Assembly (NCBI GenBank): GCA_036497945.1
Contig: DASXIN010000141.1
Location: 21,321 to 85,320 of the forward strand
Direction of reading: 5' to 3'
DNA from: RYN-230 sp036497945
GTDB taxonomy: Bacteria > Actinomycetota > Actinomycetes > Streptosporangiales > Streptosporangiaceae
DNA: 64,000 nucleotides
Made by a program: the position numbers and the translations under genes
Notes under the pieces: generated by a model
The model's database searches: none
What the model was told of the DNA's origin: nothing
Seen by the model: only the letters and a program-made list of their open reading frames with translations
Part shown: in pieces, positions 19,399 to 27,775 of the stretch
Position numbering within the stretch: the stretch's first letter is position 1
Layout of the letters: every line of letters starts with the position of its first letter

Positions 19399-19430
19399 CG
19401 GCCCGCGGGGCAGCATGGACTACCGGGCCG
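19399..19430 (+). terminator. Hairpin after aceB
   Basis: CGGCCCG / CGGGCCG arms of 7 bp, 10 bases past the aceB stop and 85 bases before glcD. It could reduce read-through into glcDEF or protect the aceB mRNA end. Confidence 0.35.
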
Positions 19431-19515
19431 CGGGAAGGCAGTCTGGGAGGAAGGGCGCACGCGGGCGGCGGCCAGCGAGCAACGGATGCGCCGCGAGCCC
19501 CTGATGGGAGGCGCG

Positions 19516-20973
19516 ATGACGGTCGAGGCGCTGGTGCCCCGGATGACCGAGATCTGCGGCCCCGGCGGGGTGGTATCGGATCCGGCCGAGCTGCGCACCT
19601 ACGAATGCGACGGGCTGACCTCGCACCGGGCGGCGCCCGCCCTGGTCGTGCTGCCCGAGACGGCCGAGCAGGTCGCGGCGGTGGTCACCGAGTGCGCCCG
19701 GGCCGGGGTGCCGTTCGTCGCCCGGGGCTCGGGCACCGGGTTGTCCGGCGGGGCGCTGCCGCGCACCGACGGGGTGCTGATCGTCACCTCCCGGATGCGC
19801 CGGATCATCGCGATCGACCCGGTCAGCCAGCGCGCCATCGTGGAGCCCGGGGTGACCAACCTGGCGGTAAGCACCGCGGCCCGGCCGTACGGCTACTTCT
19901 ACGCGCCGGACCCGTCCAGCCAGGTGATCTGCTCGGTCGGCGGCAACGTGGCGGAGAACTCCGGCGGCGCGCACTGCCTGAAGAACGGCTTTACCGTGCA
20001 TCACGTGACCGGGCTGCAGATCGTCACTCCGGCCGGCGAGCTGACCTGGCTGGGCGACGGCACCGGGACCGCGCCCGGCTACGACCTGGTCGGCGCGTTC
20101 ACCGGCTCGGAAGGCACGCTGGGCATCGTGACCAAGATCGTGGTCAGGCTGACCAGGATCCCGCAGGTGATCACCACGCTGCTGGCCGGCTTCCCCACCA
20201 CCGGCGCGGGCGGCGCGGCGGTGTCCGCGATCATCGGCGCCGGCATCCTGCCCGCGGCCATCGAGATGATGGACGCGCTGGCCATCGAGGCGGCCGAGGC
20301 CGCGGTGGCCTGCAACTACCCGGCCGGGGCCGGCGCGGTGCTGGTGGTGGAGCTGGACGGGCCGGAGGCCGACGTCCGCCGGGACGTGGCCGCGGTGCGC
20401 GCGCTGTGCGAGCAGGCCGGCGCGACCGAGATCCGGGCGGCGGACGATCCGGCCGATCGCGCCGCGATCTGGGCTGGCCGCAAGTCCGCGTTCGCCGCCG
20501 TGGGCCGGATCAGCTCGGCCTACATCGTGCAGGACGGCGTGGTGCCGCGGACCGCCCTGGGCGAGGTGCTGGACAAGATCGCCGCGCTGTCCAGCGAGTC
20601 CGGCATCCGGGTGGCCAACGTGTTCCACGCCGGGGACGGGAATCTGCACCCGCTGGTGCTGTACGACGACGCCGTGCCGGGTGAGGAGGAGGCGGCCGAG
20701 CGGCTGTCCGGCGCGATCCTGGACCTGTGCATCCAGCACGGCGGGTCGATCATCGGCGAGCACGGAGTGGGCTCAGACAAGGCCAAGTACATGCCGAAGA
20801 TGTTCAGCGCCGACGACCTGGACACCATGCAGCTGCTGCGCTGCGCGTTCGACCCGGCCGGGCTGTGCAACCCGGGCAAGATCTTCCACACGCCGCGGCT
20901 GTGCGGCGAGGTGCCCGGGCCGCGCCGCGGGGCGCACCCGGTGGTCGCCGCAGGCCTGGCGGAGCAGTTTTGA
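19516..20973 (+). CDS. glcD: Glycolate oxidase subunit GlcD (FAD-linked)
   Basis: 485 residues. ATG 19516 has GGGAGG at ideal spacing. The FAD_binding_4 (PCMH) domain carries RGSGTGLSGGALP and the family-typical SSQVICSVGGNVAENSGG. The C-terminal FAD-oxidase domain has NVFHAGDGNLHPLV and EHGVGSDKAKYMPKMF. GlcD with GlcE and GlcF forms a membrane-associated glycolate dehydrogenase that yields glyoxylate and passes electrons to the respiratory chain. It is the first of three consecutive glc genes. A repeat-like 106-base spacer separates it from glcE. Confidence 0.95.
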   Translation: MTVEALVPRMTEICGPGGVVSDPAELRTYECDGLTSHRAAPALVVLPETAEQVAAVVTECARAGVPFVARGSGTGLSGGALPRTDGVLIVTSRMRRIIAIDPVSQRAIVEPGVTNLAVSTAARPYGYFYAPDPSSQVICSVGGNVAENSGGAHCLKNGFTVHHVTGLQIVTPAGELTWLGDGTGTAPGYDLVGAFTGSEGTLGIVTKIVVRLTRIPQVITTLLAGFPTTGAGGAAVSAIIGAGILPAAIEMMDALAIEAAEAAVACNYPAGAGAVLVVELDGPEADVRRDVAAVRALCEQAGATEIRAADDPADRAAIWAGRKSAFAAVGRISSAYIVQDGVVPRTALGEVLDKIAALSSESGIRVANVFHAGDGNLHPLVLYDDAVPGEEEAAERLSGAILDLCIQHGGSIIGEHGVGSDKAKYMPKMFSADDLDTMQLLRCAFDPAGLCNPGKIFHTPRLCGEVPGPRRGAHPVVAAGLAEQF

Positions 20974-21079
20974 CCGCGCCAAAGGCGCGCGCCGCCGACT
21001 GGACTGAGGAGCGAGGGAGCGAGGCACGAGCGACCGAGCGACGAGGGAAGTCGACGGGTAAAGCGCGCCGGAGGCGCAA
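20974..21079 (+). repeat. Repeat-like spacer between glcD and glcE with two matching hairpins
   Basis: Begins with CGCGCC-AAA-GGCGCG (20975-20989), continues with a purine-rich stretch containing several GAGCGA units (about 21006-21045), and ends with GCGCC-GGA-GGCGC (21065-21077). The last hairpin buries the GGAGG ribosome site of glcE, so it may lower glcE translation. The composition and structure look like a dispersed intergenic repeat. Confidence 0.5.
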
Positions 21080-22441
21080 ATGAGCAGAGCCTCCATCCCC
21101 GCCGCGCTGGCCCGGGCCTGCCGCACGGTCCGCCCGGCCGGCCCGCGGGACGCGGTCGCCGGGGTGGTGCCCGGCTGGGTCGCGGCCCCGTCCGGGGACG
21201 ACGAGGCGAGCGCGCTGCTGGCCACCGCGGCCGAGCTCGGCCTGGCCGTGGTACCGCGGGGCAGCGGCACCCGGATCGGCTGGGGCGCCCCGCCGCGCCG
21301 CTGCGATCTGATCATCGACACGCACCTGCTGAACCGGGTCGTCGAGCACGCGGCGGGCGACCTGGTGGCCCGGGTACAGGCCGGGGTCACCCTGCGCCAG
21401 CTGGCCGGCGTGCTCGGCGCGGCCGGGCAGCAGCTGGCCCTGGACCCGCCGCCCGCGCTGGCCAACGGCTCGGCCGGCGGGCCCAACGGCTCGGCCGGGG
21501 GCGCGCCGACCATCGGCGGGATGCTGGCCACCGGCACGTCCGGGCCGCGCCGGTTGCGCTACGGGACCCCCCGCGACCTGGCGATCGGCATCACCGTGGT
21601 CCGGCCCACCGGGATCGTGGCCAAGTCCGGCGGCAAGGTGGTGAAGAACGTGGCCGGCTACGACCTGGGCAAGCTGTACGCCGGCTCCTACGGCACGCTC
21701 GGCCTGATCACCGAGGCCGTGTTCCGGCTGCACCCGGTGCCCGCCGCGGCCGCGTTCGTCACCGCGGGCTACGCCGACACCGCGGCGGCCAGCCAGGCGG
21801 TCGCGGCCGCGGCCGGCACCGACCTCGCGCCGGTGGCCGTGGAGCTCGACCGCCCGGGCCGGGACGGCCTGGTCCGGGTGGCGGTGCTGCTGGAGGGCGA
21901 CCCGGCCGGGGTGGCCGGACGGGCCGCGCTGCTGCGCGACGTGCTGGGCGCCGGCACCGCCACCTCGGACAGCGCGCCGTCCTGGTGGGGGTCGGCCCGG
22001 CCGGCCCGCCTGGTGACCGGCCCGCACGGCCAAGCCGAACCCACCGTGCTCCGGGTCAGCTTCTGGGCCGCCATGCTGCCCGGCGTGCTGGCCGCCATCG
22101 ACGCCGCGGGCAAGGAGGCCGGGCTGGATCCCGCCGTGAACGGTTCGGCCGCGGCCGGTGTGCTGCACGCGGTGCTGGACGGCGACGCCGACCCGGCCGC
22201 CGTGGCCCAGTTCGTGGCCGGCCTGCGGGACGGCCTGGACCAGGCCACCGACCGGAACTTCGCCGGTGGCGAGGGCCCACCCGCCCGGGCCAGCGCGGTG
22301 GTGGTGACCGCTCCGGCCGCCGTCCGCGAGCAGGTGGACATATGGGGCCCGGTGCCCGCGCTCAGCCTGATGCGCGCGGTCAAGGAGCAGTTCGACCCCG
22401 GGTACCTGATGGCGCCCGGCCGCTTCGCCGGAGGATTGTAG
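21080..22441 (+). CDS. glcE: Glycolate oxidase FAD-binding subunit GlcE
   Basis: 453 residues, ATG 21080, with GGAGG 5 bases upstream. It has an FAD_binding_4 domain with LAVVPRGSGTRIGWGAPP, the loop IGGMLATGTSGPRRLRYG and SGGKVVKNVAGYDLGKLY, the GlcE hallmark. The C terminus ends in SLMRAVKEQFDPGYLMAPG, as in other GlcE. It is somewhat longer than E. coli GlcE (about 350). It pairs with GlcD and the Fe-S subunit GlcF; its stop is directly followed by the glcF ATG. Confidence 0.94.
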   Translation: MSRASIPAALARACRTVRPAGPRDAVAGVVPGWVAAPSGDDEASALLATAAELGLAVVPRGSGTRIGWGAPPRRCDLIIDTHLLNRVVEHAAGDLVARVQAGVTLRQLAGVLGAAGQQLALDPPPALANGSAGGPNGSAGGAPTIGGMLATGTSGPRRLRYGTPRDLAIGITVVRPTGIVAKSGGKVVKNVAGYDLGKLYAGSYGTLGLITEAVFRLHPVPAAAAFVTAGYADTAAASQAVAAAAGTDLAPVAVELDRPGRDGLVRVAVLLEGDPAGVAGRAALLRDVLGAGTATSDSAPSWWGSARPARLVTGPHGQAEPTVLRVSFWAAMLPGVLAAIDAAGKEAGLDPAVNGSAAAGVLHAVLDGDADPAAVAQFVAGLRDGLDQATDRNFAGGEGPPARASAVVVTAPAAVREQVDIWGPVPALSLMRAVKEQFDPGYLMAPGRFAGGL

Positions 22442-23839
22442 ATGACCGCATCGCCGCTCGATCCCACCGGTGAGCTGCGCGGGCTGGCCTCGGACTGTGT
22501 GCACTGCGGGTTCTGCCTGCCCGCCTGCCCCACCTACCAGCTGTGGGGCGAGGAGATGGACTCACCCCGCGGCCGGATCCACCTGATCAGCCAGCTGCTG
22601 GACGGCACCCAGGGCAGTGAGGCCGCGGCCAGCCACCTGGACCGCTGCCTCGGCTGCATGGCCTGCGTGCCCGCCTGCCCGTCGGGAGTGCGCTACGACC
22701 GGCTCATCGAGGCGGCGCGCGGCTGGCAGGAGGAGCCGCCGCCGGGCCCGGCGCCAGTGCCGCCCCGGTCGGCGCGGGCCCGGGCCGCCCGCGCGGCGAT
22801 CTTCGCCACGTTCCCCTATCCGCGCCGTCTGCGGCTGCTCACCGGGCCGCTGAAGGTAGCCCAGCGCACCGGGCTGAACCGGCGGCTCGGCCACAGCCCG
22901 CTGGCCGGCCGGCTGGCCCCCGAACTGGTCGCCTCGCTCCGGGTCGCCCCGGCGCCGGGCAACGGGCAGCACCGGCTGGCCGCGGGCCGGGTGCCCGCCG
23001 AGGGTCCGCGCCGCGCCGTGGTGGGCATGCTCACCGGCTGCGTGCAGCAGGTGTTCTTCCCCGGGGTGAACGAGGCGACCGTGCGGCTGCTCACGGCCGA
23101 GGGGTGTGACGTGGTCATCCCGGCCCGGCAGGGCTGCTGCGGCGCGCTGTCCCTGCACAGCGGGCGGGTGGCCGAGGCCGCCCGGTTCGCCCGGCGCACC
23201 ATCGCCGCGTTCGAGGCGGCCAACGTCGACGTGATCGTGGTGAACTCGGCGGGCTGCGGCTCAGCCATGAAGGAGTACGGCGAGCTGCTGCGGACCGCGG
23301 CCGGGGACGGCCCGGATGCCGGTGACTGGCCCGCGCGGGCGGCCGAGGCCGCGGGCAAGGTCCGCGATCTCAGCGAGTACCTGGCCGAACTGGCCGCCAG
23401 CGGCGAAGGGGCGCGCGGCGCCCGGCACCCGCTGCCGGTCACCGTGGCCTACCACGATGCCTGCCACCTGGGGCACGCGCAGCGCATCACGCGGCAGCCC
23501 CGCGACCTGCTGCGCGCCATCCCGGAGCTGCGGCTGGCCGAACTGGCCGACGGTGGCACCTGCTGCGGCTCGGCCGGCGTGTACAACCTGCTGCAGCCCG
23601 AGGCGGCCGGCCAGCTCGGCGCGCGCAAGGCCGACGCGGTGCTGGCCACCGGCGCGCCGCTGGTCGTGTCGGCCAACCCCGGGTGCAGCCTGCAGATCGC
23701 CTCGGCCATGGCCGCGGCCGGCGTGCAGCAGCCACCCGCTGTGCTGCACATCGCCGAAGTGCTGGACGCGTCGCTACGCGGCCTGCCGGTATCCAGCCTG
23801 ACCGGCGCCACCCGATCAGCCGACGGGGCTGCCGATTAG
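22442..23839 (+). CDS. glcF: Glycolate oxidase iron-sulfur subunit GlcF
   Basis: 465 residues. Two 4Fe-4S motifs lie near the N terminus: CVHCGFCLPACP and CLGCMACVPACP. Two CCG cysteine-rich domains follow (GCVQQVFFPGVNEATV and GCCGALSLHSG; CHLGHAQRI and GGTCCGSAGVYNLLQP). It carries electrons from GlcD/E to the quinone pool. The ATG follows the glcE stop with no gap, and GGAGG lies at the end of glcE. Its last 24 bases overlap the 3' end of the convergent dapF. Confidence 0.96.
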   Translation: MTASPLDPTGELRGLASDCVHCGFCLPACPTYQLWGEEMDSPRGRIHLISQLLDGTQGSEAAASHLDRCLGCMACVPACPSGVRYDRLIEAARGWQEEPPPGPAPVPPRSARARAARAAIFATFPYPRRLRLLTGPLKVAQRTGLNRRLGHSPLAGRLAPELVASLRVAPAPGNGQHRLAAGRVPAEGPRRAVVGMLTGCVQQVFFPGVNEATVRLLTAEGCDVVIPARQGCCGALSLHSGRVAEAARFARRTIAAFEAANVDVIVVNSAGCGSAMKEYGELLRTAAGDGPDAGDWPARAAEAAGKVRDLSEYLAELAASGEGARGARHPLPVTVAYHDACHLGHAQRITRQPRDLLRAIPELRLAELADGGTCCGSAGVYNLLQPEAAGQLGARKADAVLATGAPLVVSANPGCSLQIASAMAAAGVQQPPAVLHIAEVLDASLRGLPVSSLTGATRSADGAAD

Positions 23840-24655
23840 CCAGCCGGGGTCCAGCTCGCCCTCGGCGACGATCACCGCCGGGCCGGTCAGCCAGCTTGTC
23901 CCGGCGTCCAGCCGCACCGTCAGCTGGCCACCGGGCACGGTGACCTGCCAGCAGCCGGTCCCGGGCCCGGTCGGCCCGGGGTACCGGGCGGCCGCGGCGG
24001 CCGCCGCCGCGACGGCCCCGGTACCGCAGGACCGGGTCTCCCCGCTGCCCCGCTCGTGCACCCGCATGCTGATCGCGGAGTTCCCGGTGACCCGGACCAG
24101 TTCCACGTTCCCGCCGTCCGGGAAGTCGGCCGGGTCGAGCCCGGGCGGCACGGACAGGTCGAACTTGTCCAGCTTGCTGTCTACCAGGAAGGCCAGGTGC
24201 GGGTTGCCCACGCTGATCCGCAGACCCTCCAGCACGGCGCCGCCCAGCACGGCCCGGCTGGCCCCGAGCACGGTGACCGGCCCCATGTCCACGGTGATCC
24301 GGCCGTCCGGTTCGATGTGCACCTGCTTGATCCCGGCCCGGGTGTCCACGCTGAAGGCCGGCCCGCTGGCCAGGCCGTGATCGAGCAGGTAGCGGGCGAA
24401 CACCCGGACGCCGTTGCCGCACATCTCCGCGATGCTGCCGTCCGCGTTGCGGTAGTCCATGAACCATTCCGGCGCGTCACCCCGGCCTTCGGGCAGCTCG
24501 GCGGTGCGGACCACGCGCAGCACCCCGTCGGCGCCCAGGCCGGCCCGCCGGTCGCACAGCCGGGTGACCAGGCTGGTCCGCAGATCGAGGGTGTTGCCAG
24601 GGTCGGGCAGGATCACGAAGTCGTTCTCGGTGCCATGCCCTTTGCCGAACCGCAT
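23816..24655 (-). CDS. dapF: Diaminopimelate epimerase
   Basis: Converts LL- to meso-diaminopimelate for lysine and peptidoglycan synthesis, without a cofactor. 279 residues of normal length. Both catalytic cysteines are visible: MCGNGVRVFARYL and RSCGTGAVAAA. The N terminus MRFGKGHGTENDFVILPD is typical. The start overlaps the miaA 3' end by 43 bases, so the two are co-transcribed and coupled. The 3' end overlaps convergent glcF by 24 bases. Confidence 0.97.
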   Translation of the reverse strand: MRFGKGHGTENDFVILPDPGNTLDLRTSLVTRLCDRRAGLGADGVLRVVRTAELPEGRGDAPEWFMDYRNADGSIAEMCGNGVRVFARYLLDHGLASGPAFSVDTRAGIKQVHIEPDGRITVDMGPVTVLGASRAVLGGAVLEGLRISVGNPHLAFLVDSKLDKFDLSVPPGLDPADFPDGGNVELVRVTGNSAISMRVHERGSGETRSCGTGAVAAAAAAAARYPGPTGPGTGCWQVTVPGGQLTVRLDAGTSWLTGPAVIVAEGELDPGWLIGSPVG

Positions 24656-25557
24656 GTGCTGATGGTAGCCAGCGCCAGCCGGTGCGGATCCGCGCCGTGC
24701 CCGGCGTCCAGCCAGGTCACCCGCGGATCACGGCGGAACCAGGCCTCCTGGCGGCGGGCGAACCGGCGGGTGGCCTTGATCGTCTCCTCCCGGGCCTGCT
24801 GCTCGGTCCACTCGCCGGCCAGGAAGCGCAGCACCTGCGCGTAGCCGAGCGCCCGGCTGGCCGTCCGGCCCGCCCGCAGCCCCACCTGCTCGAGGCGGCG
24901 TACTTCGGCCACGAACCCGGCCTGCCACATCCGGTCCACCCGGGCGGCGATCCGCTCGTCCAGCTCGGCCCGGGGCACCCGCAGCCCGAGCTGCACCGCC
25001 GGGTACACCGACTCGTACCGGGGCAGCGTGGCGGTGAACGGCCGCCCGGACACCTCGATGACCTCCAGCGCGCGGACGATCCGCCGCCCGTTCGAGGGCA
25101 GGATGCCGCCCGCGGCCGCCGGGTCCAGCGCGGCCAGCCGGGCGTGCAGCGCGGCCGGACCGTGCTGCGCCAGATCCTGCTCCAGGCGGTCCCGCACGGC
25201 CGGGTCGGTGCCCGGGAAGTCCAGCTCGTCCAGCGCGGCGCGCAGGTACAGGCCGGACCCGCCGACCAGGATCGGCACCCGGCCCCGGCCGGTCACCTCG
25301 GCGATCGCCGCGCGGGCCAGCCGCTGGTATTCGGCCACGTTCGCCGCGTACCGGACATCCCACACGCCGAGCAGGTGATGCGGGATGCCGCGGCGCTCGG
25401 CCGCGGTGAGCTTGGCCGTGCCGATATCCATCCCCGCGTACAGCTGCATCGAGTCGGCGTTGATGATCTCGCCGCCGAGGTCTTCGGCCAGCCGCAAAGC
25501 CAGCTCGGACTTCCCGGCCGCGGTCGGCCCGAGCACCGCGATCACCCGTTCTGCCAC
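24613..25557 (-). CDS. miaA: tRNA dimethylallyltransferase
   Basis: Adds dimethylallyl to A37 of UNN-reading tRNAs, the substrate for MiaB encoded just upstream. 314 residues from GTG 25557. An ATG at 25599 would add 14 residues but lies inside the stem of a perfect 16-bp hairpin. The P-loop is GPTAAGKSELALRLAED. DSMQLYAGMDIGTAKL and HHLLGVWDV mark the family, and RRFARRQEAWFRRD is the tRNA-binding end. The C terminus overlaps dapF. Confidence 0.94.
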   Translation of the reverse strand: MAERVIAVLGPTAAGKSELALRLAEDLGGEIINADSMQLYAGMDIGTAKLTAAERRGIPHHLLGVWDVRYAANVAEYQRLARAAIAEVTGRGRVPILVGGSGLYLRAALDELDFPGTDPAVRDRLEQDLAQHGPAALHARLAALDPAAAGGILPSNGRRIVRALEVIEVSGRPFTATLPRYESVYPAVQLGLRVPRAELDERIAARVDRMWQAGFVAEVRRLEQVGLRAGRTASRALGYAQVLRFLAGEWTEQQAREETIKATRRFARRQEAWFRRDPRVTWLDAGHGADPHRLALATISTCGSAKGMAPRTTS

Positions 25558-25593
25558 ACCGCACAGTCTGCCGGGTTCCGCCGTAAACCCACG

Positions 25594-25638
25594 CACCATG
25601 CCTAACGCCAGTACCTGGTGCCGGCGTTAGGCATGGTG
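25594..25638. repeat. 16-bp perfect inverted repeat in the miaA leader
   Basis: CACCATGCCTAACGCC at 25594-25609 and GGCGTTAGGCATGGTG at 25623-25638 are exact complements, with a 13-base loop. It is the strongest stem in the PadR/miaA spacer. It covers the alternative ATG of miaA and could be a leader structure or a double-length operator. Confidence 0.65.
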
Positions 25639-25741
25639 GGTGATGGTGGTTACTGGCTGACCCCCGTGATGCCCACACCGGGCCGCACGACACGAATGTG
25701 CAGGTAGATGCGGCTGGCCGTCCGGCGCGGGCTAACTCGAC

Positions 25742-25763
25742 ATATGTAGGCTATATATGTAGG
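25742..25763 (+). promoter_or_regulatory. Direct repeats ATATGTAGG before padR
   Basis: ATATGTAGG occurs at 25742-25750 and 25755-25763, in a TA-rich stretch that includes TATATAT, 9-30 bases before the padR ATG. PadR proteins bind AT-rich sites with ATGT/ACAT cores, so an autoregulatory operator overlapping the promoter is likely. Confidence 0.45.
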
Positions 25764-25771
25764 ATTAGGTC

Positions 25772-26104
25772 ATGAAGCTCACTGGGCCACTGGAGCAGGT
25801 ACTGCGGGCCTTCCTGGCCGACCCCGCCGCCCCGCGTTACGGCTATGACCTGATGAAGGCGTCCGGGCTGCCCAGCGGCACGCTGTACCCGATGCTGACC
25901 CGGCTGCAGGACCAGGGCCTGGTCAGCTCGGCCTGGGAGCCACCTGGCGGCGACGGCACTGGGCGGCCGGCCCGCCGGTACTACTGGCTCACCGACGAGG
26001 GCATCGAGTCGGCCCGGCAGGAACTGGCCCGGGCCGACTCGGCCCGGCGCGGTGCACGTGGCCCGGCCCGCGGCAGCACGCGGCCGGCCCGCGGCAGCGC
26101 GTGA
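25772..26104 (+). CDS. PadR-family transcriptional regulator
   Basis: 110 residues. The PadR winged helix is clear: APRYGYDLMKASGLPSGTLY, then PMLTRLQDQGLVSSAWE and GRPARRYYWLTDEGIESAR. The basic Arg/Gly-rich tail is unusual. It lacks the long C-terminal dimerisation helices of large PadR proteins, so it belongs to the short subfamily. It is divergent from miaA and convergent with miaB. No obvious target such as a transporter is adjacent; self-regulation through the upstream direct repeats is likely. Confidence 0.9.
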   Translation: MKLTGPLEQVLRAFLADPAAPRYGYDLMKASGLPSGTLYPMLTRLQDQGLVSSAWEPPGGDGTGRPARRYYWLTDEGIESARQELARADSARRGARGPARGSTRPARGSA

Positions 26105-26174
26105 TGACCCCCAAGTAGTTCGCACGGCCTGCTGGACGGCGCGGCTGGAACTTTGGTGCAGTCGCGGGCGGGTC

Positions 26175-27629
26175 TTAGCCGGGACGGCCGACGGTGGGCA
26201 TGCCGAGCGGGACCGCGGCAACGGCGGCGGCGAGCACGGGGCGGTCCTGGCGGTCCTGCCAGGCGTCGCCGCCCCGGGTGCGGCGCACGGCCAGCGGCGC
26301 GCCGTCGGCCACCAGGTAGTGCGGGGCGGCCCGGGTCACCACGGTGGTCACCAGGTCCCCCGGGCGCGGGCCGGTGTCGCCGGGCGCGAAGTGCACCAGC
26401 CGGTTGTCCCGGGCCCGGCCGGAGAGCCGGTGCGTGGCCCCGTCCTTGCGGCCCTCTCCCTCGGCCACCAGCACCTCCACCTGGCGGCCGGTGAAGGCCT
26501 CGTTCTCGGCCAGGGTGATCTCCTCGACCAGGGCGGTCAGCCGCTGGTAGCGCTCGGCCACCACCCCCGGCGGGACCTGATGCTCCATCACCGCGGCCGG
26601 GGTGCCGGGCCGGGGCGAGTACTGGAACGTGAACGCGCCAGCGAACCGGGCCCGCCGGACCAGGTCCAGGGTGTCCTCGAAATCCTGGTCGGTCTCCCCC
26701 GGGAAGCCGACGATGATGTCGGTGGTGATCGCGGCGCCCGGGATCGCGGCCCGGACCCGGTCCAGGATGCCCAGGTACTTGTCCCGGCGGTAGGCGCGGC
26801 GCATGGCCCGCAGCACCGCGTCCGAGCCGGACTGCAGCGGCATGTGCAGCTGCGGCATGACGTTGGCCGTCCCGGCCATGGCCGCGATCACGTCGTCGGT
26901 GAAGTCGCGCGGGTGCGGCGAGGTGAAGCGCACCCGGTCCAGCCCGTCGATCCCGCCGCAGGCGCGGAGCAGCTTGCCGAACGCCTGTCGGTCGCCAAAG
27001 CCGACTCCGTAGGAGTTCACGTTCTGCCCGAGCAGGGTGACCTCGACCACGCCGTCGTGAACCAATGCGCGGATCTCGGCCAGCACGTCACCCGGGCGCC
27101 GGTCCTCCTCGCGGCCGCGCAGGCTGGGCACGATGCAGAACGTGCAGGTGTTGTTGCAGCCGACCGAGATCGCCACCCAGGCCGAGTAACTCGATTCCCG
27201 GCGGGCGGGCAGCACGGAAGGGAAGCGCTCCAGCGACTCGACGATCTCCACCTGGGCGGCCTGCTGGATGCGGGCGCGCTCCAGCAGTGCGGGCAGCGAG
27301 CCGATGTTGTGCGTGCCGAACACCACGTCCACCCAGGGGGCGCGCTGCGCGATGCCGGCCCGGTCCTTCTGGGCCAGGCAGCCGCCCACCGCGATCTGCA
27401 TGCCCGGCCGGGCCTGCTTGACCGGCAGCAGATGGCCCAGGTTCCCGTACAGCCGGTTGTCCGCGTTCTCCCGGACCGCGCACGTGTTGAACACCACGAC
27501 GTCCGGATCCTGGCCCTCGGGCGCGCGCTGGTAGCCGGCGCCCTCCAGCAGACCGGCCAGCCGCTCCGAGTCGTGCATGTTCATCTGGCACCCGTAGGTG
27601 CGGATCTGGTAGGTGCGGGAGGCGCTCAT
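26175..27629 (-). CDS. miaB: tRNA-2-methylthio-N6-dimethylallyladenosine synthase
   Basis: A radical-SAM enzyme that adds the methylthio group to i6A37, acting after MiaA. 484 residues; ATG 27629 has GGAGG 4 bases upstream. The UPF0004 domain has cysteines in YGCQMNMHDSER, NTCAVREN and GGCLAQKD. The radical-SAM cluster is CNNTCTFC, and a TRAM domain ends the protein. It is separated from miaA by the padR gene on the other strand. Confidence 0.96.
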   Translation of the reverse strand: MSASRTYQIRTYGCQMNMHDSERLAGLLEGAGYQRAPEGQDPDVVVFNTCAVRENADNRLYGNLGHLLPVKQARPGMQIAVGGCLAQKDRAGIAQRAPWVDVVFGTHNIGSLPALLERARIQQAAQVEIVESLERFPSVLPARRESSYSAWVAISVGCNNTCTFCIVPSLRGREEDRRPGDVLAEIRALVHDGVVEVTLLGQNVNSYGVGFGDRQAFGKLLRACGGIDGLDRVRFTSPHPRDFTDDVIAAMAGTANVMPQLHMPLQSGSDAVLRAMRRAYRRDKYLGILDRVRAAIPGAAITTDIIVGFPGETDQDFEDTLDLVRRARFAGAFTFQYSPRPGTPAAVMEHQVPPGVVAERYQRLTALVEEITLAENEAFTGRQVEVLVAEGEGRKDGATHRLSGRARDNRLVHFAPGDTGPRPGDLVTTVVTRAAPHYLVADGAPLAVRRTRGGDAWQDRQDRPVLAAAVAAVPLGMPTVGRPG

Positions 27630-27659
27630 GTCGCCTCCGAGGGTACGCGCAGTGCGCGG

Positions 27660-27755
27660 CATGTCCGGAATCTCCCTCCGCAGATCCGTGGCATGTCCAG
27701 AATGTCCCCGAGCAGGTCCGCACCATGTCCGGAATCTCCCGTGGCCAGACCCACG
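27660..27755. repeat. Three 32-bp phased repeats between miaB and the S9 peptidase
   Basis: CATGTCCGGAATCTCC (27660-27675), CATGTCCAGAATGTCC (27692-27707) and CATGTCCGGAATCTCC (27724-27739) recur exactly every 32 bases, about three DNA turns. The intervening 16 bases are only loosely alike. They fill the divergent promoter gap and end 21 bases before the peptidase start. Confidence 0.65.
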
Positions 27756-27775
27756 GATGGTAGACGATATCCCCT

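Noticed and set aside
27660..27755. CRISPR-like array of three repeats
   Set aside because: Only three copies with similar short intervals of 16 bases, no cas genes; better explained as phased operators.
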